Below are positions 23,209-31,421 of a stretch of 64,000 nt of DNA, piece by piece (the stretch's first letter is position 1; the number at the start of each line of letters is the position of its first letter). The notes beneath the pieces were generated by a model. The model did no database searches and was not told the origin of the DNA. It was given only the letters and a program-made list of their open reading frames with translations. A program made the position numbers and the translations under genes. This DNA is from Hyphomicrobiales bacterium (GTDB taxonomy: Bacteria > Pseudomonadota > Alphaproteobacteria > Rhizobiales > Phreatobacteraceae): contig JAFKKV010000012.1 in the NCBI GenBank assembly GCA_017304475.1, forward strand, positions 345,169 through 409,168. Reading direction: 5' to 3'.

Positions 23209-25734
23209 GTGGCGACGCCCATGCCGCCGCGCGCCGCGGATCGTGCCGACATGTTCGGCCGCCGTGCAGGGTGCGCCATGCTGACCGGGCATCTCGACCA
23301 TGTCGGTCCTGACCGGATCGCCGGCTGGGCCCGCGACGGCGGCGACGACACGCGCCGCCTCGTGCTCGAACTGTATGACGGCGAGCAGCGGATCGCGCGT
23401 TTCGTCGCCGACAAGATGCGCACCGATCTCGCCAATGCCGGCCTCGGCGACGGCCGCTACGGTTTCTGGCTGGCATTGCCGGCTTCGCTCTTCCCGATGC
23501 CGGTGCATCGCGTCAGCGTCCGCTTCGCCGAGACCGGTCTCGATATCGGCGGCTCGCCGCGCCACCTCTACCGCGCCGATCCGGCGCTGGACGAGGCCTT
23601 CACGCAATGGATCGATCGTCAGGTGGATGCGACGATCGCGGCCGCCGAAAGGCCCGAACAGCTGGAGCCCCTGCTCGGCCTGTCGACCAACCTGATGGCG
23701 CGGGTTCTGGCCGCGATCGACCGGTTCGATACGCTGAACCGGAGCACGCCGCTCGGCGACGTCGCGCTGGCGACCTTGCCCGACCGGCTCCGCCGTTCCG
23801 CCGAACAACTGGCGAGCGGATTGAAGCCGCTTCATGTGCCGATGCAGGCGACCCCGCTGGTGTCGATCATCATCGCTTCGAGCGGCAGGCTCGGCGACGA
23901 TTACGCCCTGGTCCGGTCGATTGTCGAGACTTCGGCGGGCTGCCGTTTCGAGATCGTCATCGTCGACAATAGCGGCGCAGTCGAGACGACGCTGCTGCCT
24001 TTGCTGATCCGGGGCGGCGCGCGCGTCATGCGCATGGCAAGGCCGGGCGGCATCATCGCCGCCTACGCGGATGGCGCCCGGATGGCGCGTGGCGACATCT
24101 TCTTTTTCATGACCGGCCTGCGCGAAATCGGTGCCGGCGGCCTGCGGGTCCTGCTCGACACGCTGGATCGCGAGGGGCCGGGACATCTGGTCGCGCCACG
24201 GCTGCTCGATGTCGACGGACGGCTGCGCGCCGGTGGATTGTCGATCGATCCGTTGGGCAACAGATTGCCCATCGGCCAGGGCGCGGATGCCGCGACGATG
24301 CGCCTGCGGATCCTGAGGGAGGCCGATGACGTCGCCCTCAACGCGATGATGATCGGGCGCGAGGCCTTCGAAACACATGGCGGCTTCGAGAATGCCGATG
24401 CCTTTTTCGACTATGCCACGACCCATCTCTGCTTCGCCCTGAGGGCAAGCGGCGGCAAAGTCCTGGTTCAAGGGGCGGCCGATGCGGTCCTGGCCGGCCC
24501 GCTGCTCGGACTGCCGTCGAAGAGCCAGGGCCGCTCCCGTTTCCTGGCCCGCTGGAACCAGGCCCTGCCGGCGATCGGGGCAAGCCGCGACGGCGGCGAG
24601 GCCGGTACGGCGCTGTTCGTCGACGAGCATTTTCCCGCGCCCGACGAGGATGCCGGATCGGTGGCCGTGCTCAGCCATGCCCGGGCGTTCCAGCGGCTGG
24701 GCTACCATGTCGTGTTCCTGGCGAGCGAGAGATCGGCGAACGAGAGCGCCCTGGCGCGCGGGCTGCATGCGCGCGGTGTCGAAGCCCATGACGGTGTCGA
24801 GAATATCGAGCAGTTCCTGCAGGCGCGCCGTCACCAGTTCAGCGTGGTCTATGCCCATCGCTATCACGTGGCCAAGCGCGTCCTCGCGGCGGCGCGGAGC
24901 GCCAATCCGGGCGCGCGGATCGTGTTCAGCGTCGCGGATCTTCATCACGTGCGCGCCGAACGGTCCCGGGCGATCGGCGGCGAGGCGGGCGACGAGCTGG
25001 CGATCCCCGCGATGCGCGACGAGGAACTGGCCTGCATCCGTTCGGCCGATGTCACCGTCACCCATTCCACCTGGGAACGGGACTATGTCGCAACCCATGT
25101 GCCGGCCGCGCATGTGGCGGTCGTCTTGTGGGATATCGCGAGCCCCGGGCCCGCCGCGCCCCTCGAGAACCGCGAGGGGCTGTGTTTCCTCGGCAGCTTC
25201 CGGCACGCGCCGAATGTCGATGCCGTCGGGCATTTCGGCCGGGCGATCTGGCCGGAGGTCGCGGAGGGGGTTCGGCAAGGTGGGTTCGAGGTCGTCGGCG
25301 CCCACAGCAACCTGCTCAGCCTCGATGCCACCGCGGAAAACATCCGGCTTCTCGGCTATGTCAAGGATATCGGCGGCTATCTCGGCCGGAAGCGGCTGAT
25401 GGTGGCGCCGCTGCGCTTCGGCGCCGGCGTCAAGGGCAAGGTGCTGCTGTCGCTCGCCCATGGGCTGCCCTGCATCATGAGCCCGATCGCGGCCGAAGGC
25501 ATTCCGCTGACGGCCGATCTCGCCCGTGTCCTGGTGGCCGAAAGCGACGCCGGTTTTGCCGCCAAGATCGATGCGCTTCACGGCGACGACGCCTTGTGGC
25601 TGGAGACGTCGAAAGCGGCGCGCGACTGGGCGCGCGCGACCTTGAGCGAGGCTGCGATCGCCGGGGCGCTCGAAGCCGTTCTCGCGCCGGATGACCGGTC
25701 GGCCGGACCGCGCATTTTGAAGGTTGGATCCTGA
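23209..25734 (+). CDS. Large glycosyltransferase with N-terminal 'IAGWA' domain, GT2-like and GT4-like regions
   Basis: 841 aa from GTG 23209, 7 bp after the HlyD-family stop; in-frame ATGs at 23221 and 23251 are alternatives. Residues about 24-115 form a small domain with GHLDHVGPDRIAGWARD and GRYGFWLALPASLF, seen attached to glycosyltransferases in alphaproteobacteria. A GT2-like region follows (SIIIASSGRLGDDYALVRSIVE; EIVIVDNSG), but the usual DxD segment reads IFFFMTGL, so metal binding there is doubtful. The C-terminal 350 residues resemble a GT4/GT1 fold (VAVLSHARAFQRLGYHVVFLAS; GLCFLGSFRHAPNVDAVGHF; LMVAPLRFGAGVKGKVLLSLAHGLP). Being in the exporter operon, it may modify the exported RTX proteins, which is inference. 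Confidence 0.85.
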   Translation: MATPMPPRAADRADMFGRRAGCAMLTGHLDHVGPDRIAGWARDGGDDTRRLVLELYDGEQRIARFVADKMRTDLANAGLGDGRYGFWLALPASLFPMPVHRVSVRFAETGLDIGGSPRHLYRADPALDEAFTQWIDRQVDATIAAAERPEQLEPLLGLSTNLMARVLAAIDRFDTLNRSTPLGDVALATLPDRLRRSAEQLASGLKPLHVPMQATPLVSIIIASSGRLGDDYALVRSIVETSAGCRFEIVIVDNSGAVETTLLPLLIRGGARVMRMARPGGIIAAYADGARMARGDIFFFMTGLREIGAGGLRVLLDTLDREGPGHLVAPRLLDVDGRLRAGGLSIDPLGNRLPIGQGADAATMRLRILREADDVALNAMMIGREAFETHGGFENADAFFDYATTHLCFALRASGGKVLVQGAADAVLAGPLLGLPSKSQGRSRFLARWNQALPAIGASRDGGEAGTALFVDEHFPAPDEDAGSVAVLSHARAFQRLGYHVVFLASERSANESALARGLHARGVEAHDGVENIEQFLQARRHQFSVVYAHRYHVAKRVLAAARSANPGARIVFSVADLHHVRAERSRAIGGEAGDELAIPAMRDEELACIRSADVTVTHSTWERDYVATHVPAAHVAVVLWDIASPGPAAPLENREGLCFLGSFRHAPNVDAVGHFGRAIWPEVAEGVRQGGFEVVGAHSNLLSLDATAENIRLLGYVKDIGGYLGRKRLMVAPLRFGAGVKGKVLLSLAHGLPCIMSPIAAEGIPLTADLARVLVAESDAGFAAKIDALHGDDALWLETSKAARDWARATLSEAAIAGALEAVLAPDDRSAGPRILKVGS

Positions 25735-25737
25735 GCG

Positions 25738-26568
25738 CTAGCCGGACCGGGACCGGCGCGCTTTCGGCGGCGCCGGCGCGCCACCCGGCGATGTTCCGAG
25801 CGTCGCCAGGGTCTCGGGCGAGGGCGGCTGGCGGAGCAGGCCTTCGATACTGTCCAGGAGATTGTCACGCGCCGCCGGATGGCCCCAGAGATAGCGCCAT
25901 TGGTCCGGCTGTTCGTGCGCTGCCTCGCGCGACGAGGCCACCGCGAACAGATAGAGCATGGCGAGCATCAGGCGCTGCTGCACGAGCGGTGCGGGAAGCT
26001 CCGGCAGCAGCCTCTTGAGATGGTCGAAACAGCGGCGGATGCCGCGATCGGCGCCGCCCTGCACGGCCGCGAATAAGAGGTCGCGGTGATTGATCATCAC
26101 CATGTTGAGAAAGCGCAGGGCGTGGTCGTCGGCGCCCGCATCGTCGGTGGCGATCTGCGGCGGTTCGGCGAGAATGGCGACGACGGCGCGGATACTGAGC
26201 GGTTCGCCGCCGGCCTCCAGCGCATTCAGCCGTTCTTCGTGCTGGGCGTCGCGCAGCCGGGCGACATCCAGGATCAGCTCGCGGATCAGGTCGTCCTTCG
26301 AGCGGAAATAGTAATGGATCGAACCGGCATTCTTCTGGCCGGCGGCCTTGACGATTTCGCGGATCGACACCGCCTCCAGGCTCCGGGTGGCGAACAGCCG
26401 GCGCGCCACCTGCTTGATGTGGCGGCGCGTGGCTTCGCCGCGCCCGAGCTCGGGTGGCGCCTGTTCGCTCTCGGCAGCGGAAGGCGAGGCCGCGACGGGC
26501 GTCGTCACGGCACGGGATCTGCCACGTCCGGCCGTCGTCGCCCGGACCCTGCCGGCTGAATTGCGCAT
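25738..26568 (-). CDS. TetR/AcrR family transcriptional regulator
   Basis: 276 aa. A disordered basic/Ala-rich N-terminal extension of about 45 residues precedes the HTH domain (ATRRHIKQVARRLFATRSLEAVSIREIVKAAGQKNAGSIHYYFRSKDDLI). The shift from F/L to Y in IHYYFRSKDDL is typical of TetR helix 3-4. The C-terminus again has a Pro/Ala/Arg-rich tail. It starts 19 bp after the crotonase gene at 26588 and is the last gene of a short minus-strand unit with two crotonase-fold enzymes. An acyl-CoA-type ligand is plausible by context. Its 3' end nearly abuts the converging glycosyltransferase gene (3 bp). Confidence 0.88.
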   Translation of the reverse strand: MRNSAGRVRATTAGRGRSRAVTTPVAASPSAAESEQAPPELGRGEATRRHIKQVARRLFATRSLEAVSIREIVKAAGQKNAGSIHYYFRSKDDLIRELILDVARLRDAQHEERLNALEAGGEPLSIRAVVAILAEPPQIATDDAGADDHALRFLNMVMINHRDLLFAAVQGGADRGIRRCFDHLKRLLPELPAPLVQQRLMLAMLYLFAVASSREAAHEQPDQWRYLWGHPAARDNLLDSIEGLLRQPPSPETLATLGTSPGGAPAPPKARRSRSG

Positions 26569-26587
26569 GGCCTGGCTCGCCGAAGCT

Positions 26588-27373
26588 TCAGGTTCCGGTG
26601 AAGCGGGCAGGCCGCTTGTCGCGGAAGGCGGCGACGCCTTCCCGGAAGTCGGCGGTACGGCCGGCCTCGGCCTGCGCCATGCGTTCGGCCCTGAGCGAGG
26701 TTTCGAAATCGGCGCTGGTGGCGAGCCAGGCCGATTTGCGGATCAGCCCGAACGCGACGGTCGGACCATTGGCCATTTCGCGCGCCAGCGCGAGCGCCGT
26801 CTCCTCCACCGCCTCGTCGGCCACCACCCGGTTGATCAGGCCCCAGGCGAGCGCCTTGTCGGCCGGGATCTTCTCGCCGAGCAGCATCATCTCCATGGCT
26901 CTGACCCGGCCGACCGCCTTGACCAGCAGGTAGGTGGAGCCCCCGTCCGGCACCAGGCCGATGCGCCGGAACGCCTGCAGGAAATAGGCGCTGTCGCCGG
27001 CGACGATCAGGTCGGCGGCCAGCGCCAGTGAACAGCCGACGCCGGCCGCTGCGCCCCGCACCGCGGCGATCCAGGGAATGTTGAGATCGCGCAGCGCGAT
27101 CATCAGCGGGTTGATATGGCTTTCCAGGATGATGCCGGCATCGGGCGCGGCGCCGGCCTGTTCGCCGATCATGCCGCCGGTCAGGTTGGCGCCCGAGCTG
27201 AAGGCGCGCGCCGAGCCGGCGACGACCAGCACGCGGGCCGAGCGCGCGGCCTCGGCGACCGCTGCTTGCATGGCCTCGACCATCTCGACCGACAGCGCGT
27301 TCATCGAGGCGGGGTCGTTCAACCGGAGGATCGCGACCGGGCCGGACAGTGAGAAGTCGATCTTGCTGGACAT
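26588..27373 (-). CDS. Crotonase-fold enoyl-CoA isomerase/hydratase, PaaG-like
   Basis: 261 aa from ATG 27373 with AGGGGGA about 8 nt upstream. The oxyanion-hole segments are ARAFSSGANL and VRGAAAGVGCSLALAADL. The positions of the two catalytic glutamates of enoyl-CoA hydratase are Ser (GCSLALA) and Phe (FLQAFRRIG). Instead AYFLQAFRRIGLVPDGGSTYLL closely follows the PaaG/enoyl-CoA isomerase pattern with Asp in LVPD. Double-bond isomerisation or ring-oxepin chemistry is therefore more likely than hydration. It lies 46 bp after another crotonase gene in the same unit. Substrate unknown. Confidence 0.85.
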   Translation of the reverse strand: MSSKIDFSLSGPVAILRLNDPASMNALSVEMVEAMQAAVAEAARSARVLVVAGSARAFSSGANLTGGMIGEQAGAAPDAGIILESHINPLMIALRDLNIPWIAAVRGAAAGVGCSLALAADLIVAGDSAYFLQAFRRIGLVPDGGSTYLLVKAVGRVRAMEMMLLGEKIPADKALAWGLINRVVADEAVEETALALAREMANGPTVAFGLIRKSAWLATSADFETSLRAERMAQAEAGRTADFREGVAAFRDKRPARFTGT

Positions 27374-27419
27374 GGCGAGGTCCCCCTGCGGTGCGGGCGT
27401 AAAGCCCGGATCGGATGAT

Positions 27420-28196
27420 CTACTGGCTGCGGCCGCGCGCCTGCACGTCGGCGCGCCGGGCTTCGAGCTCGGCCGCCGGGACGGCGCTGTTGTAGCGGCG
27501 CGAGCGGTCCTGTTCGAGCGCCATGGCCTCGCCATAGGGGAGGTCGAAACCGTCGTCGATCAGCCGCTTGTAGTCGCGAAGAAATCCGGCCGACACCTGC
27601 GCCATCTCGGCCGCGAGCTTCAGCGCCACCGGCATCAGCTCGCCGGGCTCGACCACGCGATTGACCAGTCCCCAATCACAGGCGGTGCGGGCGTCGATGA
27701 AATTGCCGGTGAAGGAGATTTCCTTGGCGCGGTAGACGCCGATGAGCCGGGGCAGTTTCTGCGACAGGCCCCAGCCCGGGATCACGCCGACGCGGCCATG
27801 GGTATCGGCGAAGCGCGCGCTGGTGGAGGCGATCAGCACGTCGCAGGCGAGCGCCAGCTCGAAGCCGCCGGTAATGGCGACGCCGTTGATCGCGGCAATG
27901 ACCGGTTTCGGGCAGGTCTCGATCGCCTTGACCGGGTTCTCTTCGATGGATGCGTCGTCGACCGCGCCGAGGATCGAGGCATCGGCGCCCAGTTCCTTCA
28001 GGTCGAGGCCGGCCGAGAAGGCGCGATCGCCAGCGCCGGTCAGGATGATGACGCGCACGCCGTCGTCGCGGCCGAGCGCGCTGACATTGCGCGCGATCGC
28101 CCGCATGAGGGACTGCGATAAGGCGTTCATCGCCTGCGGCCGGTTGAGGGTGACCACCGCCGTCGCGCCGTGCCGTTCGATGTCGAGTTCACTCAT
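27420..28196 (-). CDS. Enoyl-CoA hydratase/isomerase family protein
   Basis: 258 aa, AGGAGG 7 nt before ATG. Crotonase signature parts are DRAFSAGLDLKELG and INGVAITGGFELALACDVLIAS. The first catalytic Glu is present (GGFELA), but the second Glu position is His in FADTHGRVGVIPGWGLSQKLPRLIG, so plain hydratase activity is not assured. The 'HGRVGVIPGWGLSQKL' block is typical of a common actinobacterial/proteobacterial subfamily annotated simply as enoyl-CoA hydratase. It is the first gene of a minus-strand unit with another crotonase and a TetR regulator, and is divergent from an SDR dehydrogenase (273-bp gap), suggesting shared control in acyl-CoA degradation. Confidence 0.88.
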   Translation of the reverse strand: MSELDIERHGATAVVTLNRPQAMNALSQSLMRAIARNVSALGRDDGVRVIILTGAGDRAFSAGLDLKELGADASILGAVDDASIEENPVKAIETCPKPVIAAINGVAITGGFELALACDVLIASTSARFADTHGRVGVIPGWGLSQKLPRLIGVYRAKEISFTGNFIDARTACDWGLVNRVVEPGELMPVALKLAAEMAQVSAGFLRDYKRLIDDGFDLPYGEAMALEQDRSRRYNSAVPAAELEARRADVQARGRSQ

Positions 28197-28469
28197 CGGC
28201 CGCCTCCTCCCAAAAGGCCCGGTCCGGAACCCTGTTTGCCGGCCGGTGCCGGTGGTCGCCGGAGCCCGTGCAAGGCGCGTTCCATGACCCCTTGGATCCG
28301 ATCAGGCGCAGATTGCGGGCGAGACCGCATCTCGGCACTTCGGCCGAGGCTAGGCGCGGTGGACTCTCGATTCAAGCAGTGTTCTAATTTCGCGGTTGCG
28401 CGGCCCGGACGGAGGCGCCGGTGCCTCCCGTGGCACCATCCGGCATGACCGAGACCCCGGGGAATTCCC

Positions 28470-29252
28470 ATGTCCAATCTCTTCGACCTGTCCAACCGCG
28501 TGGCCATCGTCACCGGCGGTAATGGCGGCATCGGCCTGGGCATGGCCGAGGCCCTGGCCGGCGCCGGCTGCTCCCTGTCGATCTGGGGCCGCAATGCCGA
28601 GAAGAACGCGGCCGCGGTCGAACGGCTCACCCGGCTCGGGGCGAAGGCCGAGGCCCAGTTCTGCGACGTCGCCGATGCCAGTTCCGTGGACGCAGCCTTC
28701 GCCGCGACGCTGAAGCGGTTCGGCCGCGTCGATGGCCTGTTCGCCAATGCGGGCATATCCGGAGCGAGCCCCGGTCCCTTTGTCGAGCGCAAGGCGGAAG
28801 ACTGGCGGCAGGTGATGGCGGCGAACCTGGACGGCGTGATGCACACGTTCCAGGTCGCCGCGCGGCACATGACCGAGCGGGCCAAGGCCGGTGATCCGTT
28901 CGGCCGCCTCGTCGCCACCTCGAGCGTCGCCTCGGTGGAAGGTGCTGCCTTCAACGAACATTACGGCGCCGCCAAGGGCGCGGTGAATGCGCTGGTCCGC
29001 GCATTGGCGGTCGAGCTGGCGCGCCACGGCATCACGGTGAATGCGATCCTGCCCGGCTGGATCGAAACCGAGATGACCGCAGGCGCGCTCCAGAACGAAA
29101 AATTCCTGCGCAACGTGACGCCGCGCATCCCGATGCGGCGGTTCGGCCAGCCGGCCGATTTCGGCGGTATCGCGCTTTATCTGATGAGCGCGGCCTCGGC
29201 CTATCACACCGGCCAGACGCTGGTGATCGACGGCGGCTACACGATCTACTGA
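28470..29252 (+). CDS. Short-chain dehydrogenase/reductase (SDR)
   Basis: 260 aa. The cofactor motif is TGGNGGIGLGMAEAL near residue 15. NAG lies in LFANAGISG, the catalytic Ser in VATSSVAS, and Tyr/Lys in HYGAAKGAVNALVRALAVELA. The C-terminus (ITVNAILPGWIETEMTAG; HTGQTLVIDGGYTIY) is that of classical FabG-like SDRs. The residue after the second strand (SIWGRNAEKN) is Gly-Arg, which often goes with NADP(H). It is transcribed away from the two crotonase genes and converges on a nitroreductase (14-bp gap). A 3-hydroxyacyl-CoA or alcohol oxidation role fits the context. Confidence 0.9.
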   Translation: MSNLFDLSNRVAIVTGGNGGIGLGMAEALAGAGCSLSIWGRNAEKNAAAVERLTRLGAKAEAQFCDVADASSVDAAFAATLKRFGRVDGLFANAGISGASPGPFVERKAEDWRQVMAANLDGVMHTFQVAARHMTERAKAGDPFGRLVATSSVASVEGAAFNEHYGAAKGAVNALVRALAVELARHGITVNAILPGWIETEMTAGALQNEKFLRNVTPRIPMRRFGQPADFGGIALYLMSAASAYHTGQTLVIDGGYTIY

Positions 29253-29266
29253 CGTACCGCCGCGCT

Positions 29267-29983
29267 TCAATCCTCAAGCCATTGCACGACCTCGCCGAGG
29301 CCGGCGCGGGTGGTCCGGTATTGATTGGCGGGGGCCGCCTGGTCGGCGAAACCGAAGGAAATGCCGCAGACGACCTGCCGGTCCGGCGAAATGGAAAAAT
29401 GCGCGCGGATCTTGTCGGCATGAACAGCCAATGCGGCCTGCGCGATGGTCGCGACCCCGAGGCTTTGGGCCGCCGTCATGAAGTTCGTGACATAGGCGCC
29501 GCAATCGACGGCGCCATAGGGACCGAGCGCTTCGTCGGATGTGACGATGGCGACATGCGGCGCGTCGAACAGCTGATAGTTCCTGAGCGACTGGCGGGCA
29601 TAGGCCTGTCGGTCGCCGCGCTGGACGCCGACCGCGTCATAGAGCTGGAAACCGCAGGCCCGGCGCCGGTCGAGATAGACGCCGCGATATTCGCGCGGGA
29701 AGGGCAGGTCGCTCTGCACGGGTTCGCCGGCCTGGGCGGCGGCGACCATCAGCGCGCGGAAGCGCTCCGTGGCGGCGCCGCCCGTGACGATGACCTGCCA
29801 GGGCTGGGTATTGTTCCAGGAGGCGGTCTTCTGCGCCGTGGCCAGAATGGCTTCGATGGTCACGCGCGGCACGGGATCGGATGTGAAGGCGCGACAGCTG
29901 TGCCGGGCGGTCAGCAGGCGCGCGAAGACGGCATCATCGGTCTCCGCTGCGCCGGCCTCAGGGTGACGATCGGAGGGCATCAT
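29267..29983 (-). CDS. Nitroreductase family protein
   Basis: 238 aa; ATG codons at 29983 and 29980 are both possible starts. FMN-binding features include RHSCRAFTSDPVPRVTIEAILATAQKTASWNNTQPWQVIVT at the N-terminus and GVATIAQAALAVHADKIRAHFSI plus VVCGISFGFAD near the C-terminus, as in the PnbA/NfnB-like branch. Such enzymes reduce nitro groups, quinones or enones with NAD(P)H. It stands alone, converging with the SDR gene, with a hairpin separating it from the binding-protein gene behind it. Substrate unknown. Confidence 0.9.
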   Translation of the reverse strand: MMPSDRHPEAGAAETDDAVFARLLTARHSCRAFTSDPVPRVTIEAILATAQKTASWNNTQPWQVIVTGGAATERFRALMVAAAQAGEPVQSDLPFPREYRGVYLDRRRACGFQLYDAVGVQRGDRQAYARQSLRNYQLFDAPHVAIVTSDEALGPYGAVDCGAYVTNFMTAAQSLGVATIAQAALAVHADKIRAHFSISPDRQVVCGISFGFADQAAPANQYRTTRAGLGEVVQWLED

Positions 29984-30030
29984 GTCGAAACGCTCGCTGC
30001 TGGAGATCCTGGCCTGCGGATCGCAGACAA

Positions 30031-30057
30031 GGGGCCGGCGCCTCGGCGTCCGGCCCC
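30031..30057 (-). terminator. Strong GC hairpin after the binding-protein gene
   Basis: GGGGCCGG (30031-30038) pairs with CCGGCCCC (30050-30057), with a further inner CGCC/GGCG stem. It lies 23 bp beyond the stop of the minus-strand gene at 30080. On the minus strand it is followed by TTGTCT, only a weak T-tract. Confidence 0.4.
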
Positions 30058-30079
30058 CTCGGCCGCGTTCAGCTCTCGC

Positions 30080-31339
30080 TCACTGGCGCATCAGCGGGCA
30101 TTCGCTCTGCTGGGCCGGGGTGAAAGCCTGCTCGCCGGGCACCCGGCTGACCAGGGTCAGCAGGTCGTCGGCATTGCGCATCTGTCCGGGCGCCTTGGCC
30201 TCGGCATAAAAGACGTCGCGCATCAGCCGGCCGTCGGCACGGATCCGCGCGCCATGGGTGAAGAAATCCTCCACCGGGGTCGCGCGCATCCTGGCGAGCA
30301 CGGCCGTGGTGTCGCGGGTGCCGGCGGCCTGGACCGATTTCAGGTAATGCAGCACGGCGCTGTAGACATTGGCCTGAGGGTCGGTCGGCAGGCGTCCGGT
30401 GACCCGCTTGAAACGGTCGGCCCAGCGCTGGGTGGCCTCGTTCTCGCCCCAGTAGAAGCTGAGCACCAGCGGCATGCCGGCGGCCACCTGGCTGCCGACG
30501 GCCGATATGTCGACCGTGGTCATCGAGAACGGCACGAAGCGCTGGCCGGCCGCCCGGATGCCGAATTCGTCAGCCTGTTTCATCGCATTGATCATGTCGG
30601 TGCCGCCGCCGATGAAACCGATATTCTTGGCGCCCGAGCTCTGCGCGCGCAGCAGGAAGGACGAGAAGTCGGGCGAGCCGATGGGGAAGCGCACGGCGCC
30701 CGCCACGGTGCCGCCGGCGGCCTTGATCATGCGGCTGGCATCGGCCTCGATGCTGTGGCCGGCGGTATAGTCGACGGTGATGAAGAACCAGGATGTCGGC
30801 GCGGAACCGGCGGGGCCGCGCACGGTCAGGTTGGAGACGACAAAGCCGTCATTGGCCCATTGCATGCCATTGGCCGAACATTGCTGGCCGCTGATCAGGC
30901 CGCTGCTGGCCATCGAGACGACCAGGAGCTTGTTCTTGTCCTGGGCGATCTTCTGCACCGCCAGCGACACGCCCGAGCTGTAGATGTCGAAGATGGCGTC
31001 GACGCCCTGCACGTCGAACCATTCGCGCGCGATCGTCGAGCCGAGATCGGGCTTGTGCTGGTGGTCGGCGACGACGATCTCGACCGGGCGGCCGAGCACC
31101 GAGCCGCCGACATCCTCGATCGCGAGCCTTGCGGCGGCCACCGATCCCGGCCCGGTAATGCTGGAATAGACACCCGACTGGTCGTTCAGGATGCCGATCT
31201 TGATCGGTGCGGGCGCCTGGGCGGCGGCGATGCCGGCCTGGCCGACGAGGGCAAGCGTCGCGGCAGTCCTCGCCACGACCTTCCAAAGCGTCGCCGCTGT
31301 CCTGGTTGCCGGTATCCGCCTCGTGTTGACCTCAGACAT
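30080..31339 (-). CDS. ABC transporter substrate-binding protein, LivK-type
   Basis: 419 aa, ideal GGAGG 8 nt before ATG 31339. A signal peptide with a long charged n-region ends near AAAQA (residue about 42). The mature part starts PIKIGILNDQSGVYSSITGPGSVAAARLAIED, the type 1 periplasmic-binding fold of branched-chain amino-acid/amide/urea transporters. Other conserved stretches are VVADHQHKPDLGSTIAREWFD and VDAIFDIYSSGVSLAVQKIA. No LivHMGF components are in the window, so it is an orphan here. It lies 82 bp downstream of the acyl-CoA ligase gene on the same strand, so capture of the acid activated by that ligase is a reasonable inference. Confidence 0.88.
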   Translation of the reverse strand: MSEVNTRRIPATRTAATLWKVVARTAATLALVGQAGIAAAQAPAPIKIGILNDQSGVYSSITGPGSVAAARLAIEDVGGSVLGRPVEIVVADHQHKPDLGSTIAREWFDVQGVDAIFDIYSSGVSLAVQKIAQDKNKLLVVSMASSGLISGQQCSANGMQWANDGFVVSNLTVRGPAGSAPTSWFFITVDYTAGHSIEADASRMIKAAGGTVAGAVRFPIGSPDFSSFLLRAQSSGAKNIGFIGGGTDMINAMKQADEFGIRAAGQRFVPFSMTTVDISAVGSQVAAGMPLVLSFYWGENEATQRWADRFKRVTGRLPTDPQANVYSAVLHYLKSVQAAGTRDTTAVLARMRATPVEDFFTHGARIRADGRLMRDVFYAEAKAPGQMRNADDLLTLVSRVPGEQAFTPAQQSECPLMRQ

Positions 31340-31421
31340 GCTGGTTTCCTCCGCAGCCGTATCGCTGTCGTTATGGTGTTGCTCGATGTCATGCGGGGAG
31401 CCGCCGGCCCCGGCCGGCGCG

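Noticed and set aside
23116..25581. An 821-codon minus-strand frame
   Set aside because: It is antisense to the glycosyltransferase gene at 23209 and shows shadow-frame composition.
28197..28469. Imperfect dyad near 28370-28390 as TetR site for the crotonase/SDR promoters
   Set aside because: Only about 10 of 17 positions are symmetric and no second copy was found in the window.
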